A stretch of DNA of 64,000 nucleotides. It comes from an uncultured SAR116 cluster alpha proteobacterium (GTDB taxonomy: Bacteria > Pseudomonadota > Alphaproteobacteria > Puniceispirillales > Marisalimonadaceae). The stretch's first letter is position 1. Each line of letters begins with the position of its first letter. Shown in pieces: positions 1 through 9,934 of the stretch. The position numbers and the translations under genes are program-made. Location of the stretch: contig CACBDG010000001.1 in the NCBI GenBank assembly GCA_902537945.1, forward strand, positions 62,001 to 126,000. The letters run 5' to 3'. Under the pieces are notes generated by a model. It saw nothing but the letters and a program-made list of their open reading frames with translations, was not told where the DNA came from and made no database searches.

Positions 1-3000
1 AATTTTTATATTTTTTTCTTTAACGTGACCATACCCTTTTATGGATAAAGGTATATCAAGAAATTCGATAATTTTTTTATAATTATTATCATTTAAAATT
101 TCAGATATCTTCTTAATAGTAGTGATAGTTTTTTGAGCCAAAGCGCGTTCTTTTTTTCTTTCTAAGGTATATCCAAATATATCTAATTTTGTTCCTCTTA
201 AAAATTTAAAATAAGATAATATTTTGAAAATTTTATATACCGAATGACCAAACCTTCTCTTAAGTAGATGACCTGTATCAGGATCTTTTTTAGAGAATAA
301 AGGTGGTGCTAAATAGTATTCTAATTTTGCGTTTTTATTTTCATTTAAAAAGGTTTGGGCAAAATCTCCACTAGTATGTAACCTAGCAACTTCGTATTCA
401 TCTTTGTATCTCATAGCCCTAAATAAAGTAAGAGCAACTTTTCTGGATAGAGGCAATTCTTTTTCTGAATTCTTGATTTGGTTTTCTTTTTCAATTACTT
501 TTTTTACATTAGAAAGAAAAATTTTTGAGTACTCTCTGTTTTGATATTTTTCAAGGATGCCAGAAAAATTATCTACATATTTATCTATTGATATTTTTTC
601 GGACTTTTTTGAGTTTAAGCCCGCTGCAGTAAATACTGATTGAGGTTGTTCGCACAATAATCGTCCCCAATTGAAAGCCCTTAAGTTTTGTTCAATAGCC
701 ACTCCATTCAGCTCTATGGCTTTTTGCAGAGAATCAACTTCTATTGGAAGAAGACCTTTTTGAGCAGCTATTCCCAACATCATTATATTTGCAGAAACTG
801 TGTCGCCAACTAGAGCTTCAGCTAAGTTTGATATATCAATAAAGTCTATATTTTCAGTTTGAAGATGATTTTCTAAATGTTTTTTTAATAAGCTATCATC
901 GACAACTGTACCAATATGTACTCCAGCAACTCCAACTGGCTCTACTCTTCCATTGATGATAGCATTTGTTTTTAATGGGTTTAGTGTTCTAGTAATAGAA
1001 GGAGAAACTGACACAACAGCGTCACATCCTAGAAGCAAGTCGGCCGTTTCATTTGGAAGTCTTGCAGATCTATAATAAAGTGATTTTTCTTTTCCAATTC
1101 TGATTTGACTTGTTACAGCTCCATTTTTTTGGGCTAATCCAGTAAAATTCATTGATTGTGCAAACAGCTTATCAATTCGAGCAGCCATAACTATAATAGC
1201 AGCAACAGTTGAAACTCCAGTGCCACCAATACCTGCCATTATTATATTTTGAATATTATTTAGGCTTTTCTTAGGTTTTTTTAAGTCATTAGTTATATCT
1301 GGAATTTTTGGGAAAGTCTTTTTTTCTTTAGTTGAAGTAGTAACAGCTTGTACACCTATGAAACTTGGACAAAATCCTTTTTTACAAGAATAATCCTTAT
1401 TACAAACACTTTGATCAATTTGTCTTTTAATTCCATCGAAATGCTCAAGTGGTTTCACAGCTACACAATTTGATTTTTCAGCACAGTCTCCACATCCTTC
1501 ACAAACATCAGGATTAATAAACATTTTAATTTCTCTATCTTTAACGTATCCTCTTTTTCTTCTTCTTCGAAGTTCTGTTGCACAAGTTTGAACATAAATT
1601 ATTGCTGTAACTCCAGAAATTTTTCTTACTTCTTTTTGGATATTTATAAGTTCGTCTCTATGAAATATTCCAACTTTGTCTGCAAATAATTTTAACTCTT
1701 TGAACTGCTCTGGTTCATCCGATACAACATAAATTTTTTTAACACCCTCTGCTTCAAGTTGTTTAGATATTGCCCACGGAGTTGAGCCACCAATTGCCTT
1801 TTGCCCACCTGTCATTGCCACTGCATCATTGTAAAGAATTTTAAATGTAATATTAACATTCGCAGAAACTGCGGCTCTTATTGCTAAAGAACCAGAGTGA
1901 GCATATGTACCGTCACCAATATTTTGAAATGTATGTTTATGATTTGAGAATGGTGCTCTTCCTATCCAATGTCCACCTTCACCGCCCATTTGGCTAAAAT
2001 TTGTTAATTTTTCAGGGTGAAGAAAATATCCAATAGAGTGGCAGCCAATACCAATGCCAACAACCTCCTCATCTGGTGTTTTGGTTCCAGAGTTGTGAGG
2101 GCATCCTGCGCAATACCAAGGGGTCCTTGATACAACTGGTGGTAAGTTACTCCCAATAGCTTCTGCTTTTGTTTTTGGAATATCAACGTTTATTGAAGAG
2201 TGGATTACTTTTTTAAGTAAACAATCTGCTATAATATCACTAGATAATTCCGATATCTTAGGGATAAGTTCTTCTTTAGAAAATGCATCTAACTTTCCAG
2301 ATAATTGAGGTCTTGATTTGGAGTTAAAAAGAATATGAGCCACTTGTTCTTCAACAATACTAGCTTTTTCTTCAATAACTAGAATTTCTCTAAATTTTTC
2401 ACAAAAACTAATTATTTCTTGATCTATTAATGGCCAAGGAATTTTGCACGCAAAAAGACCAATACCACTTTTTTCAGGATCTTTTATGCCAATTTTATCC
2501 AAAGCATCAATAGTTTCAGTAGTAGCTTTTCCTACTGTAATTATACCTAAGGTTTTTTTTGCTGGGTCAAATATCAAATTATTGATTTTATTTTCTTTTA
2601 TAAAAACTTTTGACGCAGGTACTCTTCTTTTAATCAGGGCTGCTTCTCTGTCTAAAGCCGGGTCATGTCTATTAACGTGAACATTTACTGGACTTTCCAA
2701 ATTATATAAATTAGGTCTTAATTTTCCGAGATCTATTACAGAATTTGAATCTGCTGTATCACTAGTAATTTTAAGAGCAACACAAATGCCTGCATAACGT
2801 GACAAGGCAAAAGCTTGCAATCCCATTGGTATAACTTCATTTACATTTGCAGGATAAAAAACTGGAATACCCGCAGAAATTAGGGATTGTTCTGATTGGT
2901 ATGCAATTGTAGAACTTTTTCCAATTGGATCATCTGCAACTGCTAATAACATACCACCTTTTTTGGAAACACCACCCATATTCGCGTGTCTTAAAGCATC

Positions 3001-3372
3001 CATAGATCTATCTAAACCTGGTCCTTTCCCATACCACATGGAAAAAACACCGTCTATTTCGGGTTTGTCATAAAGACCAAGCATTTGAGTGCCCCAAGCT
3101 GCAGTAGCAGCTAATTCCTCATTCACCGCTGGTTGAAAAATTATATTATGTTTTTCTAGATGTTTTTTTGATCTTCCTAGTTCTAGATCAAGTGTTCCAA
3201 GCGGTGAACCTGGGTAACCACTTACATAACCATGGGTTTGTAATCCATTATCTTTGTCAAGTTTTGCTTGCTCAATAAGAAGTCGGACTAATGCTTGAAC
3301 ACCATTCATAAGCGCTAAATTATTGTCTCTAGTAAAACAATCGTCTAATCTAATATTATTAATGTAGTTCAT
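1..3372 (-). CDS. Indolepyruvate ferredoxin oxidoreductase, fused alpha/beta form (3' end cut by window)
   Basis: Oxidatively decarboxylates aryl-pyruvates (from Trp, Phe, Tyr) to aryl-acetyl-CoA, passing electrons to ferredoxin. The frame is open for 1124 codons from the ATG at 3372 to base 1, so only a short C-terminal tail should be missing, given a usual length near 1150-1190. Visible in order: an N-terminal pyrimidine-binding part with GYPGSPLG; a ThDP motif GDGTYAHSG near residue 485; a ferredoxin-like cysteine stretch near 620-670 (VCEGCGDCAEKSNC, then further cysteines ending CKKGFCPS); and the gamma-type domain starting IIMAGIGGTGVST. This single-polypeptide fusion is typical of proteobacteria. 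It is divergent from an acyl-CoA ligase, with 98 bases between the starts. Product assignment is firm; the preferred 2-oxoacid is not. Confidence 0.93.
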   Translation of the reverse strand, partial: MNYINNIRLDDCFTRDNNLALMNGVQALVRLLIEQAKLDKDNGLQTHGYVSGYPGSPLGTLDLELGRSKKHLEKHNIIFQPAVNEELAATAAWGTQMLGLYDKPEIDGVFSMWYGKGPGLDRSMDALRHANMGGVSKKGGMLLAVADDPIGKSSTIAYQSEQSLISAGIPVFYPANVNEVIPMGLQAFALSRYAGICVALKITSDTADSNSVIDLGKLRPNLYNLESPVNVHVNRHDPALDREAALIKRRVPASKVFIKENKINNLIFDPAKKTLGIITVGKATTETIDALDKIGIKDPEKSGIGLFACKIPWPLIDQEIISFCEKFREILVIEEKASIVEEQVAHILFNSKSRPQLSGKLDAFSKEELIPKISELSSDIIADCLLKKVIHSSINVDIPKTKAEAIGSNLPPVVSRTPWYCAGCPHNSGTKTPDEEVVGIGIGCHSIGYFLHPEKLTNFSQMGGEGGHWIGRAPFSNHKHTFQNIGDGTYAHSGSLAIRAAVSANVNITFKILYNDAVAMTGGQKAIGGSTPWAISKQLEAEGVKKIYVVSDEPEQFKELKLFADKVGIFHRDELINIQKEVRKISGVTAIIYVQTCATELRRRRKRGYVKDREIKMFINPDVCEGCGDCAEKSNCVAVKPLEHFDGIKRQIDQSVCNKDYSCKKGFCPSFIGVQAVTTSTKEKKTFPKIPDITNDLKKPKKSLNNIQNIIMAGIGGTGVSTVAAIIVMAARIDKLFAQSMNFTGLAQKNGAVTSQIRIGKEKSLYYRSARLPNETADLLLGCDAVVSVSPSITRTLNPLKTNAIINGRVEPVGVAGVHIGTVVDDSLLKKHLENHLQTENIDFIDISNLAEALVGDTVSANIMMLGIAAQKGLLPIEVDSLQKAIELNGVAIEQNLRAFNWGRLLCEQPQSVFTAAGLNSKKSEKISIDKYVDNFSGILEKYQNREYSKIFLSNVKKVIEKENQIKNSEKELPLSRKVALTLFRAMRYKDEYEVARLHTSGDFAQTFLNENKNAKLEYYLAPPLFSKKDPDTGHLLKRRFGHSVYKIFKILSYFKFLRGTKLDIFGYTLERKKERALAQKTITTIKKISEILNDNNYKKIIEFLDIPLSIKGYGHVKEKNIKI

Positions 3373-3470
3373 TTTAACTCGATGAAATTTTGTTTATACG
3401 TATAATTTAAATAATTAAAAAGATTTTAACAAGTAGTAAGAATAATTAAAAAGAAAGGTGATTATTTTTT

Positions 3471-5108
3471 ATGCTTAAAAAATTGAATAATTTTGAAGAG
3501 TTATGTTTAACATTTAAATGGAATATTCCAGAGTTTTATAATATAGCATCCGATACTGTTGATCAGGATAATTATCAAAATAGGATAGCATTAATTAATT
3601 TTTTGCAAGATGGCAAAATAGAGGAGTGGTCTTTTCTTGATGTAAAAAGATCTGCAAACAAACTTGCCAATGTTTTTGATCATTTTCATCTTGAGGCCAA
3701 CGCAAGAGTTGGTATTATTTTAGGTCAATGTCCTGAAACTGCAGTTGCACATATGGCTTGTTTTAAGTCTGGAAAAATTTCAATACCTTTATTTAATTTA
3801 TTTGGAACAGACGCATTACATTATCGTTTGTTGAATTCAAAAGCATCATTGGTGATATGCGATAATATTGGCTTAAATAAAATTTTCGAAATTAAAGATA
3901 GATTACCGGATTTAAAAAAAATAATTTGTATTGATAGTAATGACGAAAAAAGTAATGTTTTTAATTTTAAAAAGTTATTAGAACAGGCTTCAGACAGCTA
4001 TATTACAAAAAAAACAAAAGCATCTGATCCCGCTTTAATTATTTATACATCTGGAACAACAGGTGGGCCTAAAGGTGCTTTGCTCCCTCATAGATCGTTG
4101 TTAGGACATATACCAGGAGTAGAAATCCCTCATGAGTTTTTATCTTCATCTGAGCCAGTTACAGATTTATTTTGGACACCAGCTGATTGGGCATGGATAG
4201 GTGGGTTGTTTGATGTCCTTCTTCCAGCATGGCACTTTGGAATTCCTGTAGTAAGTTACAGATCTCAAAAATTCGATCCTGAAGTTACCTTTGATTTAAT
4301 ATCTAAGCTAGAAATAAAAAATACTTTCTTGCCACCTACTGCATTAAAAATGATGAAATCATTTAATCCCAATAAAACAATAAAAAACTTGAAATTAAGA
4401 ACTGTTGGTTCAGGTGGTGAAGCTCTTGGAGAAGATTTGCTAGAGTGGGGTAAACAAATTTTAGGGGTTGGTATTAATGAGTTTTATGGTCAAACAGAAT
4501 GTAATTTAACAGTCTCGAATTGTGGAGCGATTATGCCAACTAAACAAGGTTCTATTGGCAAACCTGTTCCTGGTCATGAAGTTAGAATAATTGATGAAAA
4601 TGGAGAGCTTATCAAAGAACCTGGATTGGACGGAGAAATAATAGTCAAATCTGATACCCCTGTATCTTTTTTAAAATACTGGGAAAATGATAAAGCAACA
4701 AAACAAAAAGTTAAAGATGGCTGGCTCTACACAGGTGATTTTGCTTATAAGGATGAGGAAGGTTATTTTTATTTTAAAGGTAGAGAAGATGACATTATTA
4801 ATACCTCAGGTTATAGGGTTGGACCAAGTGAGGTAGAAGATGCTGTACTTTCACACCCTAAAGTTAGCATGGTTGCGGTGATTGGCATTCCAGATAAATT
4901 AAGAGGTCAACTCATCAAAGCTTTTGTTGTTACTATGGATCATAATAATGTTTTAACTCAAAATGAAATATTAATAAAATCCATCCAAAATCATGTAAAA
5001 TTAAAGTTAGCTGCTCATGAATATCCAAGACTTATAGAGTTTGTTTATGAATTACCATTGACAACTACAGGAAAAATTATCCGTAAAGATTTAAGAGAAA
5101 ATAATTAA
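3471..5108 (+). CDS. AMP-dependent acyl-CoA synthetase (acetyl/medium-chain type)
   Basis: Activates a carboxylic acid to its CoA thioester through an acyl-adenylate. The 545-residue protein has the full adenylate-forming set: the P-loop-like IIYTSGTTGGPKGALL, the YGQTE motif, GWLYTGDFAYKDEEGYF, the hinge GREDDIINTSGYRVGPSEVE and the catalytic lysine segment TTGKIIRKDL. Overall it resembles acetyl-CoA synthetase-like or medium-chain acyl-CoA synthetases rather than long-chain FadD. The ATG follows an AGGTG ribosome site. It is divergent from the indolepyruvate oxidoreductase, so an aryl or branched acid substrate is plausible, but this is inferred from position only. Confidence 0.88.
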   Translation: MLKKLNNFEELCLTFKWNIPEFYNIASDTVDQDNYQNRIALINFLQDGKIEEWSFLDVKRSANKLANVFDHFHLEANARVGIILGQCPETAVAHMACFKSGKISIPLFNLFGTDALHYRLLNSKASLVICDNIGLNKIFEIKDRLPDLKKIICIDSNDEKSNVFNFKKLLEQASDSYITKKTKASDPALIIYTSGTTGGPKGALLPHRSLLGHIPGVEIPHEFLSSSEPVTDLFWTPADWAWIGGLFDVLLPAWHFGIPVVSYRSQKFDPEVTFDLISKLEIKNTFLPPTALKMMKSFNPNKTIKNLKLRTVGSGGEALGEDLLEWGKQILGVGINEFYGQTECNLTVSNCGAIMPTKQGSIGKPVPGHEVRIIDENGELIKEPGLDGEIIVKSDTPVSFLKYWENDKATKQKVKDGWLYTGDFAYKDEEGYFYFKGREDDIINTSGYRVGPSEVEDAVLSHPKVSMVAVIGIPDKLRGQLIKAFVVTMDHNNVLTQNEILIKSIQNHVKLKLAAHEYPRLIEFVYELPLTTTGKIIRKDLRENN

Positions 5109-5234
5109 TAAATTATAAATTTGTTTTGGCTGATTGTGCAAATGTATAATTTTTTATACTTTAAATTAGGTAAATTTATATTTTTAGGTTTACGAAATAA
5201 GATATAATAATTAAAATTATTTTAAGGAATTTCA
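5109..5234 (+). other. Intergenic gap upstream of metY
   Basis: An AT-rich 126-base gap between the acyl-CoA ligase and metY. I looked for a SAM-type riboswitch, which often precedes metY in alphaproteobacteria, and could not match a SAM-II or SAM-V consensus by eye. A TAAGGAA ribosome site lies just before the metY ATG. Nothing else is recognisable. Confidence 0.4.
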
Positions 5235-6530
5235 ATGAGTGAAAATTACAAATTTGACACCCTCTCTTTACATGCTGGACATATTCCTGATAAGGAAACT
5301 GGTTCACGTGCTGTACCAATCTATCAGACAACATCTTACGTTTTCAATAGCACAGAAGAAGCTGCGTCTTTGTATAATATGGAAGTTGGTGGACATTTAT
5401 ATACTAGAATATCAAATCCAACAGTTGCAGCACTAGAACAAAGGTTAGCAGCTCTCGAGGGTGGAGCAAGTGCACTTGCATGTTCAAGTGGAATGGCTGC
5501 AATGCACCTAGTGATTTCTGCAATTTGTAGTAGTGGGGATCATATTGTTGCATCAAGTAAAATGTATGGAGCAAATATTAATTTACTTCAGCATACTATG
5601 CCTCGTTTTGGAGTTAATACAGATTTTGTTAATCCCAATGATCCAGAAGCAATTAAGAAGGCAATAAAACCAAATACTAAATTAGTATTTGGAGAAGTTA
5701 TTGGTAACCCAGGATTAGATATTATGGATGTTCCAGAAATTGCTAAAATATGTAATTCAAAAAATATCCCTCTAATACTAGACGCTACCTTTAATACACC
5801 ATATTTAATGCAGCCATTTAAACATGGAGCAAATATTATTGTTCATTCACTTACCAAGTGGTTAGGTGGTCATGGTATTGCAATAGGTGGCGCCATTGTA
5901 AATGGTGGTAACTTTGATTGGGGAGATAAAGATAAGTTTCCTACAATTTCAGGACCACATTTTGCTCTAGGTGGTATAAGTTTTTGGGAAGAATTTGGTC
6001 CATCTGCTTTAATAGCAAAAATAAGAGCAGAAGGTATGTATAATTTTGGACCTTCTTTATCCCCAACTAATGCATTTCATTTAATGCAAGGAATTGAAAC
6101 TCTACCTTTGAGGATGAAAAAACATATTGAAAATACTCACTCTATATTAGATTTTTTAGTAAGTCATGAAATGGTAGAATGGGTAAAACATCCAGACTTA
6201 GAAACACATCCTGACCATGAAGTAGCAAAAAGAATATTACCAAAAGGATCTGGTTCAATCGTTGCTTTTGGTATTAAAGGTGGACGTGAAGCAGGGAAGG
6301 CATTTATTGAATCTGTACAATTAGCCTCACATTTAGCAAATGTTGGTGATGCTAAGACACTACTTATTCATCCAGGGAGTACAACTCACTCTCATTTGAG
6401 TTCAGAGGCTATGAAAGAGGGTGGATTGACGGATGACATGATAAGATTGTCAGTTGGATTAGAAGATTTTAATGACATAAAAAAAGACTTTGAAAGAGGT
6501 TTCAAGGCTGTAAAAAAGCTTAACAAATAG
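5235..6530 (+). CDS. metY: O-acetylhomoserine (thiol)-lyase / sulfhydrylase family enzyme
   Basis: PLP enzyme of the Cys/Met metabolism family. It should make homocysteine (or methionine) from an O-acylated homoserine and sulfide or methanethiol. The 431-residue length and the opening (FDTLSLHAGHIPD, then RAVPIYQTTSYVF) are those of MetY rather than the shorter cystathionine gamma-synthase/lyase proteins. The PLP lysine lies in VHSLTKWLGGHG, and LYTRISNPT and the ALEGG stretch are also typical. An alternative overlapping frame at 5239 is a shadow. It is followed after 7 bases by an alpha/beta hydrolase on the same strand, so the two are probably co-transcribed. It supplies the sulfide-assimilation end of a neighbourhood rich in sulfur-related genes. 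Confidence 0.92.
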   Translation: MSENYKFDTLSLHAGHIPDKETGSRAVPIYQTTSYVFNSTEEAASLYNMEVGGHLYTRISNPTVAALEQRLAALEGGASALACSSGMAAMHLVISAICSSGDHIVASSKMYGANINLLQHTMPRFGVNTDFVNPNDPEAIKKAIKPNTKLVFGEVIGNPGLDIMDVPEIAKICNSKNIPLILDATFNTPYLMQPFKHGANIIVHSLTKWLGGHGIAIGGAIVNGGNFDWGDKDKFPTISGPHFALGGISFWEEFGPSALIAKIRAEGMYNFGPSLSPTNAFHLMQGIETLPLRMKKHIENTHSILDFLVSHEMVEWVKHPDLETHPDHEVAKRILPKGSGSIVAFGIKGGREAGKAFIESVQLASHLANVGDAKTLLIHPGSTTHSHLSSEAMKEGGLTDDMIRLSVGLEDFNDIKKDFERGFKAVKKLNK

Positions 6531-6537
6531 GAATATC

Positions 6538-7335
6538 ATGATCATTAATTTCAAAGGTGCTAAGACCTATATAGGTACAGGTGGTAAAAGTTTAGATAAT
6601 ACTAAAAAGACATTGTGTTTTTTACACGGGTCTGGTCAAAATCATTTCAGTTTCATTCAGCAGGCTCGTTTTTTTGCTTATAAAGGGTATTCTGTAATCG
6701 CACCCGATATGCCAGCCCATGGATTTTCTGATGGCAATCCCTGCAAATCAATAAAAGAAAATGCAGATTGGATAAGTGATCTATTAGTTGATCTAAAACT
6801 TAAAAATGTGGTTGTTATCGGACATTCTCAAGGATGTTTGGTTGCTTTAGAATTAAATAGGATTTTGAAAAGTACTTTAGAAGCATTAATATTTGTTGCG
6901 GGATCAAATGAAATTCCAGTTAATCAGTTCTTATTAGATCTTTCAAAAGAAAATCCACAAAAAGCTTCTCAAATGATGGTTACTTGGGGACATGGAATTG
7001 ATGGTGACATGTCAATTAATAAATGGCCAGGACATTCCCATTATGGAGAAGGTAATAATATAATGTGTATGAACAAATCAACAGCTTTAAAGTATGATTT
7101 ACACTCTTGTAATGATTACTCAGACGGAATAGATGCTGCAAAAAATGTCAAAGTTCCTGCATTGGCTGTTTTAGCAAAATATGATCAAATGACACCATTA
7201 AAATCAGGCTTAAAATTTGTTGAACTTATAAAAAATTGTGAAACTCACATACTTGATTGCGGTCATTTTCTTCCATCTGAAAGGCCTGTAGAATTAAACT
7301 CAATAATAAATTCTTTTCTTTCAAAATTAAAATAA
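6538..7335 (+). CDS. Alpha/beta-fold hydrolase, serine nucleophile
   Basis: A 265-residue alpha/beta hydrolase of unknown substrate. Visible are the oxyanion-hole region FLHGSGQNH, the nucleophile elbow GHSQG (Ser), a late Asp in AKYDQMT and the catalytic His in DCGHFLP. It is much shorter than MetX-type homoserine acyltransferases, which share this fold, so I do not call it MetX despite its position directly after metY. It is followed by an acyl-CoA ligase after 27 bases. Esterase, thioesterase or C-C hydrolase activity would all fit; the operon context suggests release of an acid that the next gene activates, which is only inference. Confidence 0.8.
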   Translation: MIINFKGAKTYIGTGGKSLDNTKKTLCFLHGSGQNHFSFIQQARFFAYKGYSVIAPDMPAHGFSDGNPCKSIKENADWISDLLVDLKLKNVVVIGHSQGCLVALELNRILKSTLEALIFVAGSNEIPVNQFLLDLSKENPQKASQMMVTWGHGIDGDMSINKWPGHSHYGEGNNIMCMNKSTALKYDLHSCNDYSDGIDAAKNVKVPALAVLAKYDQMTPLKSGLKFVELIKNCETHILDCGHFLPSERPVELNSIINSFLSKLK

Positions 7336-7362
7336 TTTTCAAATAGGGATTTTGTAAATTAA

Positions 7363-8943
7363 ATGAACGAAAAAAATTACGTCTTATTTAATAATGCTGA
7401 AAATCCAGATCATTGGAAAATTTCTGAAATTATCCTAGATCAATGTAAGAAATATCCAAAAAGAGAAATTATCGAATTTATAAATGGTCCAAAATGGACC
7501 TTCCATGACCTAAAAATTAAATCTTTAGAAAAAGCTCAAATTTTAAAAGAATTGAGTTTAAATGAAGGTGATAATTTAACAGTTTTAATAGAAGACCCAA
7601 AAGAATTCATACTATATTGGATAGCATGCAGTTTTATGGGAGTTATGTTTGTAGCTATCAATACTGCCATAAAAGGCAATGTATTATTATACCAAATAAA
7701 GACATCTAAATCAAAAAATGTTCTTGTTGAAGATAAATTTTATCATGAAGTAAAAAGCTTAGTTAATCTTAATAAATTAGAAGTTGAAATATTAAATTGT
7801 AAAGTTTTAAAAAACAAAGAACTTTTTAATGAAGACGAGATTATTTTAGGAAAAATAAGTGACAACGTTTGTACTATGTTTACAAGTGGAACATCAGGTC
7901 CCTCCAAAGGAGTTATGATGCCCAATGCGCATTGCGTTCTGTTTGCTATTGGAACAATTGAAAATTACAACTTAAAAGATTATCACACATTTTACATCTC
8001 ATTACCTTTATTCCATGCAAATGGATTATTTATGCAGCTTTTAGCTTGTATTATGACTGGTGCAAAAGCAGTTATAAGAAGTAGATTTTCAGCCTCAAAT
8101 TGGCTTAATGATATTAGAAATTATAACATAACTCATACTAATATGTTAGGTGCTATAGCTGCGTTTATTGTTGCACAACCGCCTACTAAATATGACAAAG
8201 ATCATAATTTAGAAGTAATTGGTTCAGCTCCATTGCCAAGTGAACCTGAAAAAATTTTTAGAAATAGATTTGGTGTAAAATATGTATTACCACTATATGG
8301 CATGACAGAAGTTAATATTCCAATATATGGTTTAAAAAATGAAATGGGTAATGGTAGGTGCGGCAAACTATATGAAAAATATTTTGAGGTTGAAATAAGG
8401 GACCCTGAAAAAGACACACCTGTTGATGACGGCTTGGTTGGTGAAATAGTTGTGAGACCAAAACAACCATATGGTTTTATGTCTGGTTATTTAGGAATGC
8501 CAGAGAAAACTTTAGAAAGTTGGAGAAATTTCTGGTTTCATACTGGTGACGCAGGGATTAGAGAAAAGTCTGGGCATTTTGTATTTGTAGATAGAATTAA
8601 GGATTGCATTAGGAGAAGAGGTGAAAATATTTCGTCATACGAAGTTGAACAAGCTTTTTTAGAAATTCCATTTATTACAGAAGCAGCTGCATATGCAATT
8701 TCAGCTGATGGAGGTGAGGGAATGGAAGATGAAGTAATGGTAGCCTTGATGACTGATAATAAAACCAATATAGATTTTGATAAATTACTTGAAAAAACAA
8801 AAATAAACTTAGCTAAGTTTGCCATACCTAAATATATAAGAGTAATGAGAGAGTTTCCAAAAACACAAACAGGTAAGATCCAAAAAAACAAGCTAAGAGC
8901 AGAAGGAGTTACTATAGATACTTGGCAAAATAAAAATATTTAA
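7363..8943 (+). CDS. ATP-dependent acyl-CoA ligase (crotonobetaine/carnitine-CoA ligase-like)
   Basis: A second adenylate-forming enzyme, 526 residues. Motifs seen: MFTSGTSGPSKGVMMPN, YGMTE, FWFHTGDAGIREKSGHFVF, DRIKDCIRRRGENISSYEVE and the C-terminal TQTGKIQKNKL with the catalytic lysine. The RRRGENISSYEVE form and overall layout resemble the CaiC/short-chain ligase group. It is clearly different from the ligase at 3471-5108, so the two are not a recent duplication. It lies in a same-strand run metY - hydrolase - ligase - DapA-like lyase - cupin with short gaps. The acid it activates is unknown. Confidence 0.85.
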   Translation: MNEKNYVLFNNAENPDHWKISEIILDQCKKYPKREIIEFINGPKWTFHDLKIKSLEKAQILKELSLNEGDNLTVLIEDPKEFILYWIACSFMGVMFVAINTAIKGNVLLYQIKTSKSKNVLVEDKFYHEVKSLVNLNKLEVEILNCKVLKNKELFNEDEIILGKISDNVCTMFTSGTSGPSKGVMMPNAHCVLFAIGTIENYNLKDYHTFYISLPLFHANGLFMQLLACIMTGAKAVIRSRFSASNWLNDIRNYNITHTNMLGAIAAFIVAQPPTKYDKDHNLEVIGSAPLPSEPEKIFRNRFGVKYVLPLYGMTEVNIPIYGLKNEMGNGRCGKLYEKYFEVEIRDPEKDTPVDDGLVGEIVVRPKQPYGFMSGYLGMPEKTLESWRNFWFHTGDAGIREKSGHFVFVDRIKDCIRRRGENISSYEVEQAFLEIPFITEAAAYAISADGGEGMEDEVMVALMTDNKTNIDFDKLLEKTKINLAKFAIPKYIRVMREFPKTQTGKIQKNKLRAEGVTIDTWQNKNI

Positions 8944-8979
8944 TTATCATAAACTAAATTTAAATATGAAGGGGTCAAA

Positions 8980-9897
8980 ATGGCAAATAATAAATTTCAA
9001 GGTTGCTGGCCTGTGGCTCCAACACCTTTTAAAGACAATGGTGAACTCGACATAGAAGGCATGAAAAGAGTTCTAGATTGCATGGTGGATCAAAATGTTG
9101 ATGGCATTTGTATATTAGCGAATTACTCCGAGCAGTTTTTGTTATCAGATGATGAAAGAGAGATTTTAACTAGACTATGTATTGAACACGTATCTGGAAG
9201 AGTTCCAGTAATTACAACAGTTAGTCATTTTTCAACAGACATTGTACTTTCACGAGCAAAATTAGTGAAAGAACTTGGTGGTCAAATGCTTATGATGATG
9301 CCCCCATATCATGGTGCTTTAATGAGAGGAACATCTCAACAAACATTTGAACAATTTGCAAAAGTTGGTGATGTAGGAGTAACTATTATGGTTCAGGATG
9401 CACCATTATCGGGAGTTGATTTGCCTGTAACTCTTTTAATAAAAATGGCAAAAGAAATAGAAACAGTAAAATGTTTTAAAATTGAGTGTGCTCAGGCGGC
9501 ATCTAAATTACGAAAACTTGTTGTTGAAGGTGGTGAGGCTATTGAAGGACCGTTTGACGGTGAAGAAGGAATAACATTGTTTGCTGATTTAGAAGCTGGT
9601 GCAACTGGTAATATGAGTTCTGCAATGATACCAGACTTAATTAAACCAGTTGTTTTAGATTATTTGGCTGGAGAATTTGATAAATCTGAAGATAAATATA
9701 ATAATATTTTACCTGTAATTAATTATGAAAATAGGCAATGTGGGTTTAGAGCAACTAAAGTAATTATGAAGGAAGGTGGGGTTATTAATTCAGATTTTTG
9801 TAGACATCCAATTCCCCCTTTAGAAGAACAAATAAAAGCAGGATTGATAAAATTAATTAAGAAATATGACCCAATAGCCTTAAGCTGGGGAAAATAA
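8980..9897 (+). CDS. Dihydrodipicolinate synthase/N-acetylneuraminate lyase family protein, divergent active site
   Basis: A (beta/alpha)8 class I aldolase-family protein of 305 residues. The Schiff-base lysine is seen at K167 (VKCFKIEC). The usual GTTGE loop is replaced by ANYSEQ, and the usual YNxP segment carrying the general-acid Tyr is replaced by VQDAP near residues 138-142. It is therefore unlikely to be the lysine-pathway DapA. It more likely acts on another 2-oxo acid as lyase or dehydratase. The stretch GPFDGEEGI is distinctive of this subgroup. The ATG is preceded by a strong AAGGGG. The next gene (cupin) follows after 37 bases. Confidence 0.82.
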   Translation: MANNKFQGCWPVAPTPFKDNGELDIEGMKRVLDCMVDQNVDGICILANYSEQFLLSDDEREILTRLCIEHVSGRVPVITTVSHFSTDIVLSRAKLVKELGGQMLMMMPPYHGALMRGTSQQTFEQFAKVGDVGVTIMVQDAPLSGVDLPVTLLIKMAKEIETVKCFKIECAQAASKLRKLVVEGGEAIEGPFDGEEGITLFADLEAGATGNMSSAMIPDLIKPVVLDYLAGEFDKSEDKYNNILPVINYENRQCGFRATKVIMKEGGVINSDFCRHPIPPLEEQIKAGLIKLIKKYDPIALSWGK

Positions 9898-9934
9898 AAT
9901 TTAAAATACTTATAAAATAATATTGGAGGAACTA

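Noticed and set aside
5109-5234. SAM riboswitch upstream of metY
   Set aside because: Expected by analogy, but neither SAM-II nor SAM-V conserved bases could be matched by eye.
8538-8891. Minus-strand ORF of 117 codons inside the acyl-CoA ligase gene
   Set aside because: Antisense shadow of a conserved adenylate-forming domain.
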